Assembly (NCBI RefSeq): GCF_003008535.1 | Contig: NZ_CP027666.1 | Coordinates: 2,469,501-2,533,500, forward strand | Direction: 5' to 3' | Source of the DNA: Ottowia oryzae | Lineage (GTDB): Bacteria > Pseudomonadota > Gammaproteobacteria > Burkholderiales > Burkholderiaceae_C | Length of the DNA stretch: 64,000 nt | Shown: piece after piece, positions 42,343 through 51,561 of the stretch | How positions within the stretch are numbered: position 1 is the stretch's first letter | Layout of the letters: every line of letters begins with the position of its first letter | Position numbers and translations under genes: made by a program | Notes under the pieces: generated by a model | Told to the model about the DNA's origin: nothing | The model's input: the letters and a program-made list of their open reading frames with translations, nothing else | Database searches by the model: none

Positions 42343-42617
42343 TGGCTCGCCACTCGCATCCCAAGAAAGAGGTCGAGGAAGCTCTCAGGTATGCCGAAGG
42401 GCAGGGTTGGCGCATCGAAGTCGGCGGCAGCCATGCCTGGGGGCGAATTTACTGCCCATACAACGATGAGGCATGCCGCTGCGGCGAGTTCTGCATCACC
42501 AGTGTCTGGAGCACGCCGAAGAACCCCGGCAACCACGCCCGCGCCTTGCGGCGCGTCGTGGACAACTGCACCACGCACCGCCAGCAACACGAGGCTGACG
42601 ACGGTGCCAAGGAGTAG
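42342..42617 (+). CDS. HicA-like small protein, putative toxin of a TA-like pair
   Basis: A 91-residue basic protein: HPKKEVEEALRYAEGQGWRI, then EVGGSHAWGRIYCPYNDEAC and CITSVWSTPKNPGNHARALR. The GW...GGSHAWGR spacing recalls the dsRNA-binding fold of HicA mRNA interferases, in which a G-S-H carries the catalytic His, but the protein is longer and has an extra Cys-rich loop. It has a perfect ribosome site and is the first gene after the palindromic promoter. Its TAG is four bases before the next start. The toxin role is inferred. Confidence 0.65.
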   Translation: MARHSHPKKEVEEALRYAEGQGWRIEVGGSHAWGRIYCPYNDEACRCGEFCITSVWSTPKNPGNHARALRRVVDNCTTHRQQHEADDGAKE

Positions 42618-42621
42618 CGCG

Positions 42622-43146
42622 ATGGAATACACCTTCACCCTGAAATATCAGCTCGCCGATGATGACTGCGACCCTGATGTACTGGTCGAGCGGCTGGGCG
42701 AAGCTGGCTGTGATGATGCTTTGGTCGGCCTTGGTCAGCCTGGGCGACTGGCGCTGGAGTTCACCCGCGAGGCGGCTGATGCGGACGAGGCCGTGCGTAG
42801 TGCGCTGGCCGATGTGAATCGCGCCACACCTTCGGCCAAGCTGATCGAGGTGGCGCCGGATCTGGTCGGGCTCACCGATGTGGCCGACATCGTGGGCGTG
42901 TCGCGACAGAATATGCGCAAGCTGATGCTGGCCCATCCGGGCAGCTTTCCTGCACCGGTGCATGAGGGCAGTGCGTCGCTCTGGCACTTGGCAGACGTGC
43001 TGGCCTGGTTGCAGGCCAAGGGCAGCTATGCATTGGCCAAGGACGTATTTGACGTGGCGCGGGTAGCCTTGCAGGTCAACGTAGCGAAGGAGGGGCGGCG
43101 CTTGCCGCGCTCGGCGTCCAAGGCACTGAAAGCCTTAGTTGGATAA
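42622..43146 (+). CDS. HTH protein, putative antitoxin/repressor of the operon
   Basis: A 174-residue protein. Residues 1-75 look like a small alpha/beta domain (MEYTFTLKYQLADDDCDPDV). Residues about 88-135 carry an AlpA/MerR-like helix-turn-helix (LVGLTDVADIVGVSRQNMRK, FPAPVHEGSASLWHLADVLA). A basic helical tail follows. The arrangement of an N-terminal domain plus DNA-binding domain is that of HicB-like antitoxins. The AAGGAG site at 42609-42614 lies in the upstream gene. The next gene, the giant NTPase, begins 21 bp after it, so the three are probably one transcript. Confidence 0.7.
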   Translation: MEYTFTLKYQLADDDCDPDVLVERLGEAGCDDALVGLGQPGRLALEFTREAADADEAVRSALADVNRATPSAKLIEVAPDLVGLTDVADIVGVSRQNMRKLMLAHPGSFPAPVHEGSASLWHLADVLAWLQAKGSYALAKDVFDVARVALQVNVAKEGRRLPRSASKALKALVG

Positions 43147-43167
43147 CGCAGGTACGACAAGCCGACC

Positions 43168-46100
43168 ATGAGTGATGACGATACTGGCACAACGCCGATA
43201 GAAATCGACAAAGTTCGAGCATCAAAGGCAGGCCATGCCTTTCATGAAGCTTGGGCCGCGCGCACCGCTCTTGAACTCCTGCCGCCGTCTACTGACCTTA
43301 CAGCGATCACGCTTGAGGGATTCGACGAACAGGACGAGCAGAATTTGGGAACTGGCGCGGTCGAGATTGCCGATCTTGTTCGGTATCACGGCGCCACCGA
43401 TGTTGCCCGAGCGCATCGAGTCACGGTCGTTCAGTTCAAATACTCGATTGCAAGCGCCGACACGGCAGTTCGAGCTGCTGACCTGGCATCAACTCTTGCC
43501 AAGTTTGCAGCGACCGATGCCGAGCTTCGGGCGACTCATGGCGACGATCATGTTCTCGCCGTGGTCCGCTATGAATTTGCGACGAACAGGCCCATCCACG
43601 AGAAACTAGGGAAGGCGATCTCAGCGGTTGTCGCGGGCACGCAAGAAACCGGTGATGTTGCCCGCCAAGCAGGCCAGATCGCGCAAGCCCTGAAAGACTA
43701 TCCTCATCCCTCTGCTGACCTGCTGCGGCGATTGGAGTTGGTCGGCAGCAAGGGAAGCTTGACCGAGGCTGAGCGTGCGATATCGACGACGCTCGCCGCA
43801 TGGAGTGAGCCAGGCGATCCGGATGCGGAGAAGCGCCTGCTCAAGTTGCGAAATCTCATCAGGATCAAGGCCGGTCCCGGTAGCGAAACGGACAAACGCG
43901 TTGATCGGATAGCGATTCTGGCTGAATTAGAAGTGGAGCACGAAGATCGACTGTATCCCACGCCTGACGCGTTTCCCGAGGTTGAGGTCGTCATTCAGCG
44001 CGACGTTCTTGGCGGCATTGCAACCCTCGCCCGTGAAGTTGGCTTTCCTCTCGTTGTTCATGCTGCAGGTGGGATGGGCAAGACGGTCTTGATGCAAGGC
44101 CTCGCGGATCGATTGCGAGCCGATGGACCTGTGGTGCTCTTCGATGGCTTCGGTGCCGGTCGCTGGCGTGATCCGGCCGACGGTCGGCATCTCCCGGAAA
44201 GGACGCTTGTGCACCTTGCCAATCTTATGGCTGGGCAGGGCCTGTGTGACATCCTGTTGCCACTGGCGGACGTAACGGGCTTGGTGAGGGCATTCCGCCG
44301 ACGGCTTGCCCAATCGGTGGAGACGGCTCGGCGAACTCGCAGCGATGCATGTGTTTCACTGGTGCTCGATGCAATCGATCACGCCGGCCTTGCCGCGCAG
44401 GACACCGCGACATCATCGTTCGCACATCTTCTCATGCGTAGCATTAGCGTCGATCCAATCGACGGCGTTCGCATCGTCGCATCGTGCCGAACCGAACGGC
44501 TCGCGCTGGCGACGGGCGGTGCCTCGCACCGTTCCTTCACGGTTCCGCTGTTCACTGACGCGGAAGTACGTGCCCTCATCGAGCGGCGCGTGCCTGATGC
44601 TTCGGCCGACGAGATCGCTGCTCTGCTGACTCGGTCAGGTCGCAACCCACGCTGTCTCGACAACTTGATTACGACAGGACGGCCGTTTGATCCCGTGTCT
44701 TTCCCTGACGCCCCGGGGGAGCCGCAAGATCTGCTCGACGTGCTGCTTCGCAAGCGTCTATCCGAAGCGCGCGAAACCGCACGCGCTCGTGGTGCAAGCG
44801 ATGCGGACATTGACCTCCTGCTCACCGGCATCGCCTTGCTGGCGCCCCCAGTTCCCATTGAAGAGCTTGCTGCGGCTCATGGCTTGATCGCGGAGCAGGT
44901 TGAAAGCTTCGCGGCCGATCTCGCCCCCTTGCTTGAGCGAACGCCACACGGCCTGATGTTCCGCGATGAGCCGACCGAGACCCTGATTCGATCGAGCTAC
45001 GGCGCAAGCCAGGCTGGTCGAGATCGCGTTATCGCCGCTCTCCAAGAACGCCAACTGACCTCTAACTATGCAGCCCGGGCACTGCCAGCGTTACTCACTT
45101 CGCTACGCGATGCTGATCAGCTTATCCAACTGGCCTTCGACCTGCGTGTTCCCCGAGGCGCTTCACAGGTAAGCGTACGCGATATCCGCCTATCGCGGAT
45201 TACTGCCGCAATAGCACTGGTCGGAGAGCTGAATCGGCGCGACGATCTTTTGCGTCTGCTGTTGGAAGCATCGCTCGTCGCCGCGGGACATGAACGATCC
45301 GACCGCTTCCTGTACGAGCATCCCGATCTCGTCGCAGTGTCAGGCGACCCCGAAGCTTTGCGACGGCTTTCCGCGACCAATGTTGGCTGGCCTGGGGGGA
45401 AACACGCTGCGCTTGCACTTGCGAACGCTTTCGCTGGCGACCGAGACGAGGCCCGTCGCCACGCCCGGCGATCAATCGATTGGCACAATTGGGCCGCACA
45501 TACCAAACGCAGCGCACGCTTTAGCGAATCGAGCATCTCAAGGCAGTGGGACGATATTGGCTTCGCCTATGTCGAGATGTTGGCGGGCAACGACGTGCGC
45601 GTTGCGGAGTTCTTCGCCCGTCGAGACGATGGCGTGGCCTTCGCCAAATTTCGGGACTTGTTCGAACTTCTAGATCGACACCAGCAATCAGCGCATCCGC
45701 CCAAGACGCGCATTGCAACGAGGCTGTTGCGTTGCCGACTGCCTTCTCGCGCACTCTACGCCGCCGCGCTTCCATTCGTCGGTCGTGACCCATTCCACGC
45801 CAGAAGACTCATCACGGCGCTTGCTGTCGCATCTTCTGCGAATGGTAAAAGCGAAGGCTTGGCGATGGGCTGCGTGCTGGCATCGGCTCTGGCGATAGAG
45901 CTCGGCATGGACAGAGAGGCAGCAAGCATCCTCGCTGGAGCGGCACTTACACCGCCAAGCGTTTATGACTATTCCAGTGACTACCCGAGCGACCGCGCGA
46001 TCCACGTGACCGTACTGGCCGCCGGTGTTCGAGCCGCCTTGAACCGGAAGCGCGCAGCCTTGATTGACATGGCACCGGCGGAATTCATCGGATTGGTCCC

Positions 46101-49100
46101 CGTAGGTGCTCGATCGCGGGGCGCAGCGAGCTTCAGTCGGGTACTCAACCAGAAACTGGCCGCTCCGAAATTCGATGGCACTCGGCACCGGCGGAAGAGG
46201 CGTGGCGGACTCGATAAGGAGAAGCGATCGGACTATTCGCGCGTGCTTAGCAGCCGGATCTTGCCGCTGTTGAACTATGCGCAGGATGTCGCCGACATCA
46301 TTCGTCCGCCGCGTGGAAAGGCACGGGACGAAATGGTGGCCGCGTCGTTTGACCGACTTGTCCGTGATGTCGAGCAGTCATCCAACTATCCGTATCGGGA
46401 CGGGAAGGCGTATCTCGCACGGAACGGTTTCCGAGTCATTTTCGACCTTGCAGACGCGTTAGGTGCGCTCAATGCCGCGATGGCGAAGCGCATGGTCGAG
46501 TGGGCAGCGAGCGCGCCGGGCCTATTCACGCCGGAACTTACCCAGGCGGTTGCTCGACTATCGTGCCTCCCACAGTGCCATGATGCTGCGCTACTCCTTG
46601 CTGGCCACGTCGAGCGCAAGATCCAACTCGATACCGATGTCGGATCCCGAATTTCATCCTATGGTGACCTTGCTCGCGCAGCCTGGCGAGTGAGCACCGA
46701 CGAGGCTGCGGCCTATTTTCGACGTGCGCTCGATCTTGCCGAGGCCATTGGATCGGATGACTTCGATCGTACCAATTACTTGCTGGAGCTGACCGCCCAC
46801 TATTCGGGCCCCGAACTTTCGCCGGCGGCGGCACATACCCTGGCGCGTATCCTCGAACTGAATCAGAACGAGGATGGCAAATTCCCTTGGACTGAATACG
46901 CGAAATCGATGGTGCCGATTGCTGGGCGGTCGACGTTGGCTACGTTGGCACGGCTGGACGACCGTGACGCTGCTCGACTCGGACTGTCGCTCGGCCCGGC
47001 GTTAACTGTTCTCGTTCGTGAATCGAAGCTCTCAGTTGAAGCCGCCGTCGCTCTGTTTGGCTTGGTTGCTCCAATCGAAACCTGGACGTGGCACATTTCG
47101 GACTTCGTGTCAGAGGTCATTGGCCGTCTGCCTCAAGAGCGACGGGAATGGTTCTTCGATCTCATTCTGGTCGAGATCGATCGCGAAGATCAACTGTCTC
47201 CGGCACGGGAGACGATCGAACGGCTACATGACCTTGCTGAGCGCAGTCTTCCCTCCGCTTCTCATGCTCGAACACGAATAGAGGGCCTGCTTGCTCGCCT
47301 TGGACCTCAAGCCGAATCGGGAATGGTCATGCCCGCGTCGACCGCGTCGGAAATGCACGTCTTCCCAGTGGACCTCACGGACTCAGACGACATTGACCGT
47401 CAAATACTCAGCCAGGAGCTTGACCGGTCGGGGCGGCGCTGGCCGGTGCGAACATTGACCGATTTGGCCAAGCAAGCAAACTCTCCAGCCGAGCGCCTCG
47501 GGTTCGTCCGCGCGGTTGTTGAAGCAACAGCTCCCACGCTTGCCGACAAGATCCACGCTCTCGACGACTACCTGGAAGAGTGGGGAAAGTCGTCGGCGGC
47601 TATGCGTGATGCGTTGCCTGACTTGGGACTGCGCCTGGCGACCAAGTACGCCTCCGAACTCGCCAGTTCAAGCACGGGCGCGTGGGGCTACTGGCGGGGG
47701 CTGGAGGAGCACTTTCATGCTGATCGCGCAACCCTTGTCGAGCGCGTAGTCGCGGCGCTCCGGAGCGCCGCGGACAGTCTTGGTGGTAATGCGTGGCTCG
47801 CACTCGCCGCGAGACTGGCATCTGACGTCAGTGCCAACGCTATTGCAGAAGGCCTCGAACGGTTTCTGGCGAGCACAGATGAAAAGCTGCCGTCCGAAGT
47901 TGGGGACGGGCCGTGGGACACTCGTTTTGCGGTTCCCTCCGATGAAGCGACATTCGTGGCGGGGCTCGTGTGGGCGAGGCTCGGCCATCCCATCGCCGCA
48001 ATGCGTTGGCGCGCAGCCCATGCGTTGCGGCGCTTGGTGGTGGCCGGACGCTGCGATGTCGTTGAACGACTGATTGAGCGTTTTGGGTCTGCTCAGAATT
48101 TGCCTTTCGGCGATGCGAAGCTGCCTTTCTATGTAATGCACGCGCAGCTATGGTTGTTGATAGCGCTCGCTCGGGCAGCGAAAGACGCTGCTCCTGCATT
48201 TTCCTCCCATCGCGCGTTCTTCGAGCGGATCGCCTTTTCTGCCGAGTTTCCGCACGTCGTCATGCGCGCGGTCTCGATAGACATACTTCGCGAGCTTGCA
48301 TATGCACTGGCACCCGAAGAGCGAGAGGCTCTTATCGACAAGCTCGACCTCGCAAATCAGTCACCCTTCCCCTCGGCCCCCAGAAGCGACTATCACGAGT
48401 TCCGGCATGCCCCTAGGCCAGATGCCTCGCCGCGACAGGAGGATGGCTTTCACCTCGACTACGACTTCAACAAATATCAGGTCGAGCGCTTATGCCACGT
48501 CTTCGCTTGTCCTGGCTGGGAAGTGAAAGACCGCATCAGCGCATGGGTGCGCCGCTGGGATACAACCGTCCGAGGAATGCACGATTGCCCACGTAGCAGC
48601 AGTTATGACGAATCGTGGTCGTCGGGATATGTTCCGAACCGAGATCGGTATGGGGGATATCTCGGATGGCATGCGCTCATGCTTGTTGCCGGTGAGCTGT
48701 TGGCGACACGGGCGGTTGTCGGCGAGGACTGGAATGGTGACGCCTGGGCCGGGTTTCTTAAGGAATACACGCTGTCAAGAAGCGATGGTCTCTGGCTTGC
48801 CGATCTCACCGATCCGTTTCCGCTCGACCTTACCAAGGAGGCGGACATGCCTATGCCGGAGAGCGGTGAGAGAGGCACTGTCCGCGAAGACCGCAATTTG
48901 CTGGCGCCGTTGCTCGGATTATTGGACGGCAAGGTGGCGGCGGATTGGCTCCCCGTCGCAGGACGTTGGTCGATCGGGCGAGACACAACGGTCACGCTTC
49001 AAAGCGTGCTGGCAAATGCTGGAGATGCGCGATCGGTGGTCATGGCCGTGCTGTCAGAGGAAGCTTTCTTTAGATGGTTACCTGACGATGAAGATGAGAT

Positions 49101-49455
49101 TGCCCGTCACTGCGGCGGAGATGGTCACACGATTCAGCCGTGGGTCGCAAAGACCCCGAACACTGAGCGTCAGCTCGATCGGCATGATCCATATGGTGCC
49201 GCCACTGCACTCGACAGGCCTTTCCCATCGGATTGGACGCGAGACCCGTTGGGGACTATTGCGGATGATGAGGTGGTCCGCCACTGGTCAGTTGACGGGA
49301 CAACTGAACCGCCCCGTATTTTGAGGAGGCTCCAACACTTGAGAAGATGGAGCCATGAACAAGTCACCGAAGTTCTCCCCGGAAGTGCGCGAGCGCGCCG
49401 TGCGCATGGTGCAGGAGCACCGAGCCGACTACCCGTCGCTGTGGGCAGCCATTGA
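43168..49455 (+). CDS. Giant STAND NTPase with N-terminal nuclease domain, Avs-like; C-terminus replaced by IS sequence
   Basis: A 2,095-residue frame. Residues about 15-125 resemble a Cap4/DUF4297-type PD-(D/E)XK nuclease: GHAFHEAWAARTALELL, ITLEGFDEQDE, Glu66 and Asp69 in VEIADLV, Gln89-x-Lys91 in VVQFKYS. The P-loop HAAGGMGKT has its Lys at 305 and the Walker B-like LVLDAIDHA is near 398-404, followed by about 1,500 residues of helical repeats as a likely sensor. This layout is that of Avs-type antiphage STAND proteins, which detect a phage protein, oligomerise and activate the nuclease. The last 49 residues are read from an inserted IS3 element; the true C-terminus lies at 50627-51065. 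Its function is probably lost. Confidence 0.8.
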   Translation: MSDDDTGTTPIEIDKVRASKAGHAFHEAWAARTALELLPPSTDLTAITLEGFDEQDEQNLGTGAVEIADLVRYHGATDVARAHRVTVVQFKYSIASADTAVRAADLASTLAKFAATDAELRATHGDDHVLAVVRYEFATNRPIHEKLGKAISAVVAGTQETGDVARQAGQIAQALKDYPHPSADLLRRLELVGSKGSLTEAERAISTTLAAWSEPGDPDAEKRLLKLRNLIRIKAGPGSETDKRVDRIAILAELEVEHEDRLYPTPDAFPEVEVVIQRDVLGGIATLAREVGFPLVVHAAGGMGKTVLMQGLADRLRADGPVVLFDGFGAGRWRDPADGRHLPERTLVHLANLMAGQGLCDILLPLADVTGLVRAFRRRLAQSVETARRTRSDACVSLVLDAIDHAGLAAQDTATSSFAHLLMRSISVDPIDGVRIVASCRTERLALATGGASHRSFTVPLFTDAEVRALIERRVPDASADEIAALLTRSGRNPRCLDNLITTGRPFDPVSFPDAPGEPQDLLDVLLRKRLSEARETARARGASDADIDLLLTGIALLAPPVPIEELAAAHGLIAEQVESFAADLAPLLERTPHGLMFRDEPTETLIRSSYGASQAGRDRVIAALQERQLTSNYAARALPALLTSLRDADQLIQLAFDLRVPRGASQVSVRDIRLSRITAAIALVGELNRRDDLLRLLLEASLVAAGHERSDRFLYEHPDLVAVSGDPEALRRLSATNVGWPGGKHAALALANAFAGDRDEARRHARRSIDWHNWAAHTKRSARFSESSISRQWDDIGFAYVEMLAGNDVRVAEFFARRDDGVAFAKFRDLFELLDRHQQSAHPPKTRIATRLLRCRLPSRALYAAALPFVGRDPFHARRLITALAVASSANGKSEGLAMGCVLASALAIELGMDREAASILAGAALTPPSVYDYSSDYPSDRAIHVTVLAAGVRAALNRKRAALIDMAPAEFIGLVPVGARSRGAASFSRVLNQKLAAPKFDGTRHRRKRRGGLDKEKRSDYSRVLSSRILPLLNYAQDVADIIRPPRGKARDEMVAASFDRLVRDVEQSSNYPYRDGKAYLARNGFRVIFDLADALGALNAAMAKRMVEWAASAPGLFTPELTQAVARLSCLPQCHDAALLLAGHVERKIQLDTDVGSRISSYGDLARAAWRVSTDEAAAYFRRALDLAEAIGSDDFDRTNYLLELTAHYSGPELSPAAAHTLARILELNQNEDGKFPWTEYAKSMVPIAGRSTLATLARLDDRDAARLGLSLGPALTVLVRESKLSVEAAVALFGLVAPIETWTWHISDFVSEVIGRLPQERREWFFDLILVEIDREDQLSPARETIERLHDLAERSLPSASHARTRIEGLLARLGPQAESGMVMPASTASEMHVFPVDLTDSDDIDRQILSQELDRSGRRWPVRTLTDLAKQANSPAERLGFVRAVVEATAPTLADKIHALDDYLEEWGKSSAAMRDALPDLGLRLATKYASELASSSTGAWGYWRGLEEHFHADRATLVERVVAALRSAADSLGGNAWLALAARLASDVSANAIAEGLERFLASTDEKLPSEVGDGPWDTRFAVPSDEATFVAGLVWARLGHPIAAMRWRAAHALRRLVVAGRCDVVERLIERFGSAQNLPFGDAKLPFYVMHAQLWLLIALARAAKDAAPAFSSHRAFFERIAFSAEFPHVVMRAVSIDILRELAYALAPEEREALIDKLDLANQSPFPSAPRSDYHEFRHAPRPDASPRQEDGFHLDYDFNKYQVERLCHVFACPGWEVKDRISAWVRRWDTTVRGMHDCPRSSSYDESWSSGYVPNRDRYGGYLGWHALMLVAGELLATRAVVGEDWNGDAWAGFLKEYTLSRSDGLWLADLTDPFPLDLTKEADMPMPESGERGTVREDRNLLAPLLGLLDGKVAADWLPVAGRWSIGRDTTVTLQSVLANAGDARSVVMAVLSEEAFFRWLPDDEDEIARHCGGDGHTIQPWVAKTPNTERQLDRHDPYGAATALDRPFPSDWTRDPLGTIADDEVVRHWSVDGTTEPPRILRRLQHLRRWSHEQVTEVLPGSARARRAHGAGAPSRLPVAVGSH

Positions 49456-49678
49456 ATCGATTGCTCCCAAGATTGGCTGCGCGCCGCAGACCTTGAACGA
49501 CTGGGTCAAGAAGGCCGATGTCGACAGCGGCCAGCGCCCCGGCACCACCACTGCAGACGCCCTGCGCATCAAGGAGCTGGAGCGTGAGGTCAAGGAATTG
49601 CGCCGGGCCAACGACATCCTGAAGACGGCCAGCGCGTTTTTCGCGCAGGCGGAGCTCGACCGCCGATTGAAGTCGTGA
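49355..49678 (+). CDS. IS3-family transposase OrfA (copy 1)
   Basis: A 107-residue protein with an N-terminal helix-turn-helix (KFSPEVRERAVRMVQEHRAD, SIAPKIGCAPQTLNDWVKKA) and a leucine-zipper-like tail (IKELEREVKELRRANDILKT). It binds the IS ends. It overlaps OrfB by four bases (GTGA). Confidence 0.95.
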   Translation: MNKSPKFSPEVRERAVRMVQEHRADYPSLWAAIESIAPKIGCAPQTLNDWVKKADVDSGQRPGTTTADALRIKELEREVKELRRANDILKTASAFFAQAELDRRLKS

Positions 49679-50589
49679 AGGCCTACATCGACCGCCACCG
49701 TGATGACTACGGGGTCGAGCCCATCTGCCGGGTGCTGCAGATGGCCCCGTCGTGTTACTGGCGCCACGCAGCCCGACAACGCAACCCGCAACTGCGCAGT
49801 CAACGCGCCCAGCGTGACGAGGGCTTGAAGGCCGACATCCAGCGCGTGTGGCACGCCAACTGGCAGGTCTACGGGGCCGACAAGGTCTGGCTGCAGATGA
49901 ACCGCGAGGGCATCGTGGTGGCGCGCTGCACGGTCGAGCGTCTGATGCGTGCCATGGGCTTGCAAGGGGCACGCCGTGGCAGGGCGGTGCGCACCACCAC
50001 GCCGGATACCTCGGCCCCGTGCCCGCTGGACCACGTCAACCGGCACTTCAAGGCCAGCCGTCCCAACGAGCTATGGGTGTCGGACTTCACCTATGTCTCC
50101 ACCTGGCAGGGCTGGCTGTATGTGGCCTTTGTTGTGGACGTGTATGCCCGGCGCATCGTGGGCTGGCGAGTCAGCCGCAGCATGCAAACGGACTTCGTGC
50201 TGGATGCGCTGGAGCAGGCGCTGTATGACCGCCAGCCAGCAGCCCATGCCTTGACGCACCATTCCGACAGGGGCAGTCAATACGTCAGCATCCGCTACAC
50301 CGAACGGTTGGACCAGGCGGGCATACAGCCCTCAGTGGGCAGCAGGGGAGACAGCTATGACAACGCGCTGGCCGAGACCATCAACGGTCTGTACAAGGCC
50401 GAGTTGATTCACCGCCGGGGACCTTGGAAGACCAGGGAATCCGTGGAACTGGCCACCTTGCAATGGGTGCACTGGTTCAACCATGTCCGATTGCTCACGC
50501 CGATTGGGGGCATCCCTCCGGCAGAAGCTGAGGCAAACTACTGGAGGCAACTAGCCGTCAGCGACACCTCGGCAGAGGTGTCAACTTAA
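49675..50589 (+). CDS. IS3-family transposase OrfB (copy 1)
   Basis: A 304-residue DDE transposase: the first Asp in ELWVSDFTYVSTWQGWLYVA, the second in THHSDRGSQYVSIRYTERL, the Glu in SYDNALAETINGLYKAELI. An HTH_21 region precedes it. The GTG start overlaps the OrfA stop; a frameshift fusion or coupled start would make the active protein. Confidence 0.95.
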   Translation: MKAYIDRHRDDYGVEPICRVLQMAPSCYWRHAARQRNPQLRSQRAQRDEGLKADIQRVWHANWQVYGADKVWLQMNREGIVVARCTVERLMRAMGLQGARRGRAVRTTTPDTSAPCPLDHVNRHFKASRPNELWVSDFTYVSTWQGWLYVAFVVDVYARRIVGWRVSRSMQTDFVLDALEQALYDRQPAAHALTHHSDRGSQYVSIRYTERLDQAGIQPSVGSRGDSYDNALAETINGLYKAELIHRRGPWKTRESVELATLQWVHWFNHVRLLTPIGGIPPAEAEANYWRQLAVSDTSAEVST

Positions 50590-50623
50590 ACCAAGCGGCC
50601 TCCTCGAAAGTCGGGGCGGTTCA

Positions 50624-51065
50624 AACAGCCTATCGCGCCGAAGCTTGGGGGGCGGAGGGCGGACGGGGTGAGCATGCCTGGAGCGAGACTGGATACCGCT
50701 TGCTCGTCGGCCGTGGCGCATTGCTTTCCCTGCTTAAGGTGTCCGAGCGCAGTCTTGTCGTCGTACTCAAGCTCCAGAAGTACCATAAAAGGAAGCCGAT
50801 CGGACGTGCAGGGGATACCAGCGCCTTTACCCATCGGTCGCTGATAGTCGTCATAGACGAGCGCGGCCAAATTTGGTCGCCGCGAGGCCTCTCTCGGCAA
50901 GCCAAGGGGACTCTTGCGACGCTCGAAGCCGATCGGCGGCGCGATTTCTATCCACGGTTCCGCGCGATCGCTGGCCTGCCCGATGAATGGCTATCTCGGC
51001 GTAATGATCCACCGATTAGCGAGGAGCAGTACCGAATAATCATCGAGCGTCTATCATCCGAATAA
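50624..51065 (+). pseudogene. 3' end of the split STAND NTPase gene
   Basis: After the duplicated AAC the frame continues with AYRAEAWGAEGGRGEHAW and LVGRGALLSLLKVSERSLVV to a TAA at 51065. Removing the IS and one AAC joins residue 2,045 to this segment without frameshift or stop and gives a 2,191-residue protein. A weak internal start at 50700 is unlikely to be used. Confidence 0.88.
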
Positions 51066-51480
51066 GGGGACGGCTCCGCCCCTCACTCGAACCCTCCCGC
51101 ACAGGGCGGGTTTTTCGTTGGTGGACATCCGGCTTCGAGATGCTGGCGCGAGGGGCTTGTTTGCGTGCTTCGACCCACGCTTCCACTTCGGCCAAGTCCC
51201 ATACGACGCAGCGTGGCGTCAGGTTGAAGCGGCGGGGGAACTCGCCGCGGCGCTCCATTTCGTAGATCGTCGTTTCGGCCAGTGGGACGATCTGCCGCAG
51301 TTCCTGGCGGCGGATGGTGCGTCGGAAGGGAAGGGCGCTGCGCTTCGGAAATTGCGGCAGTGCCTCATAGCCTTCCGTACCCGGCAAGGGGAGGGGCTGG
51401 CTGGCATCGATGCCGGCGGTGTTGGGGGCTTGCGATAGCTGTTCCACCTCGGGCTCCATGTATTTTCTGTATGGAGACAT
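51040..51480 (-). CDS. AlpA-family DNA-binding regulator
   Basis: A 146-residue protein; residues about 50-105 hold the AlpA helix-turn-helix (IRRQELRQIVPLAETTIYEM, EFPRRFNLTPRCVVWDLAEV). AlpA proteins activate integrase genes or act as excisionases for P4-type islands. The start may be the ATG at 51459. Its end overlaps the STAND gene's end by 26 bp on the opposite strand. Confidence 0.88.
   Translation of the reverse strand: MSPYRKYMEPEVEQLSQAPNTAGIDASQPLPLPGTEGYEALPQFPKRSALPFRRTIRRQELRQIVPLAETTIYEMERRGEFPRRFNLTPRCVVWDLAEVEAWVEARKQAPRASISKPDVHQRKTRPVREGSSEGRSRPLIRMIDAR
51092..51115 (+). terminator. Terminator of the STAND operon
   Basis: A CCCGC/GCGGG stem with a 5-base loop followed by five T, 30 bp past the stop. 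Another hairpin, AGGGG...CCCCT, lies at 51065-51083. Both fall inside the alpA gene of the other strand. Confidence 0.55.
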
Positions 51481-51561
51481 GGTGAGGTTCAGCGCCTATC
51501 GGGACAACTTGTTGTGGCGTAGAAGAGAGAACTTGACACACTGTTGTAAGGTTGCCTGGAT

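Larger units (their letters stand above)
49305..50623 (+). mobile_element. IS3-family insertion sequence, copy 1
   Basis: 1,319 bp with imperfect inverted ends TGAACCGCCCCG... (24 of 29 bases match) and a 3-bp target duplication AAC on both sides (49302-49304 and 50624-50626). It carries overlapping orfA and orfB. It is inserted near the 3' end of the STAND NTPase gene. Confidence 0.95.
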
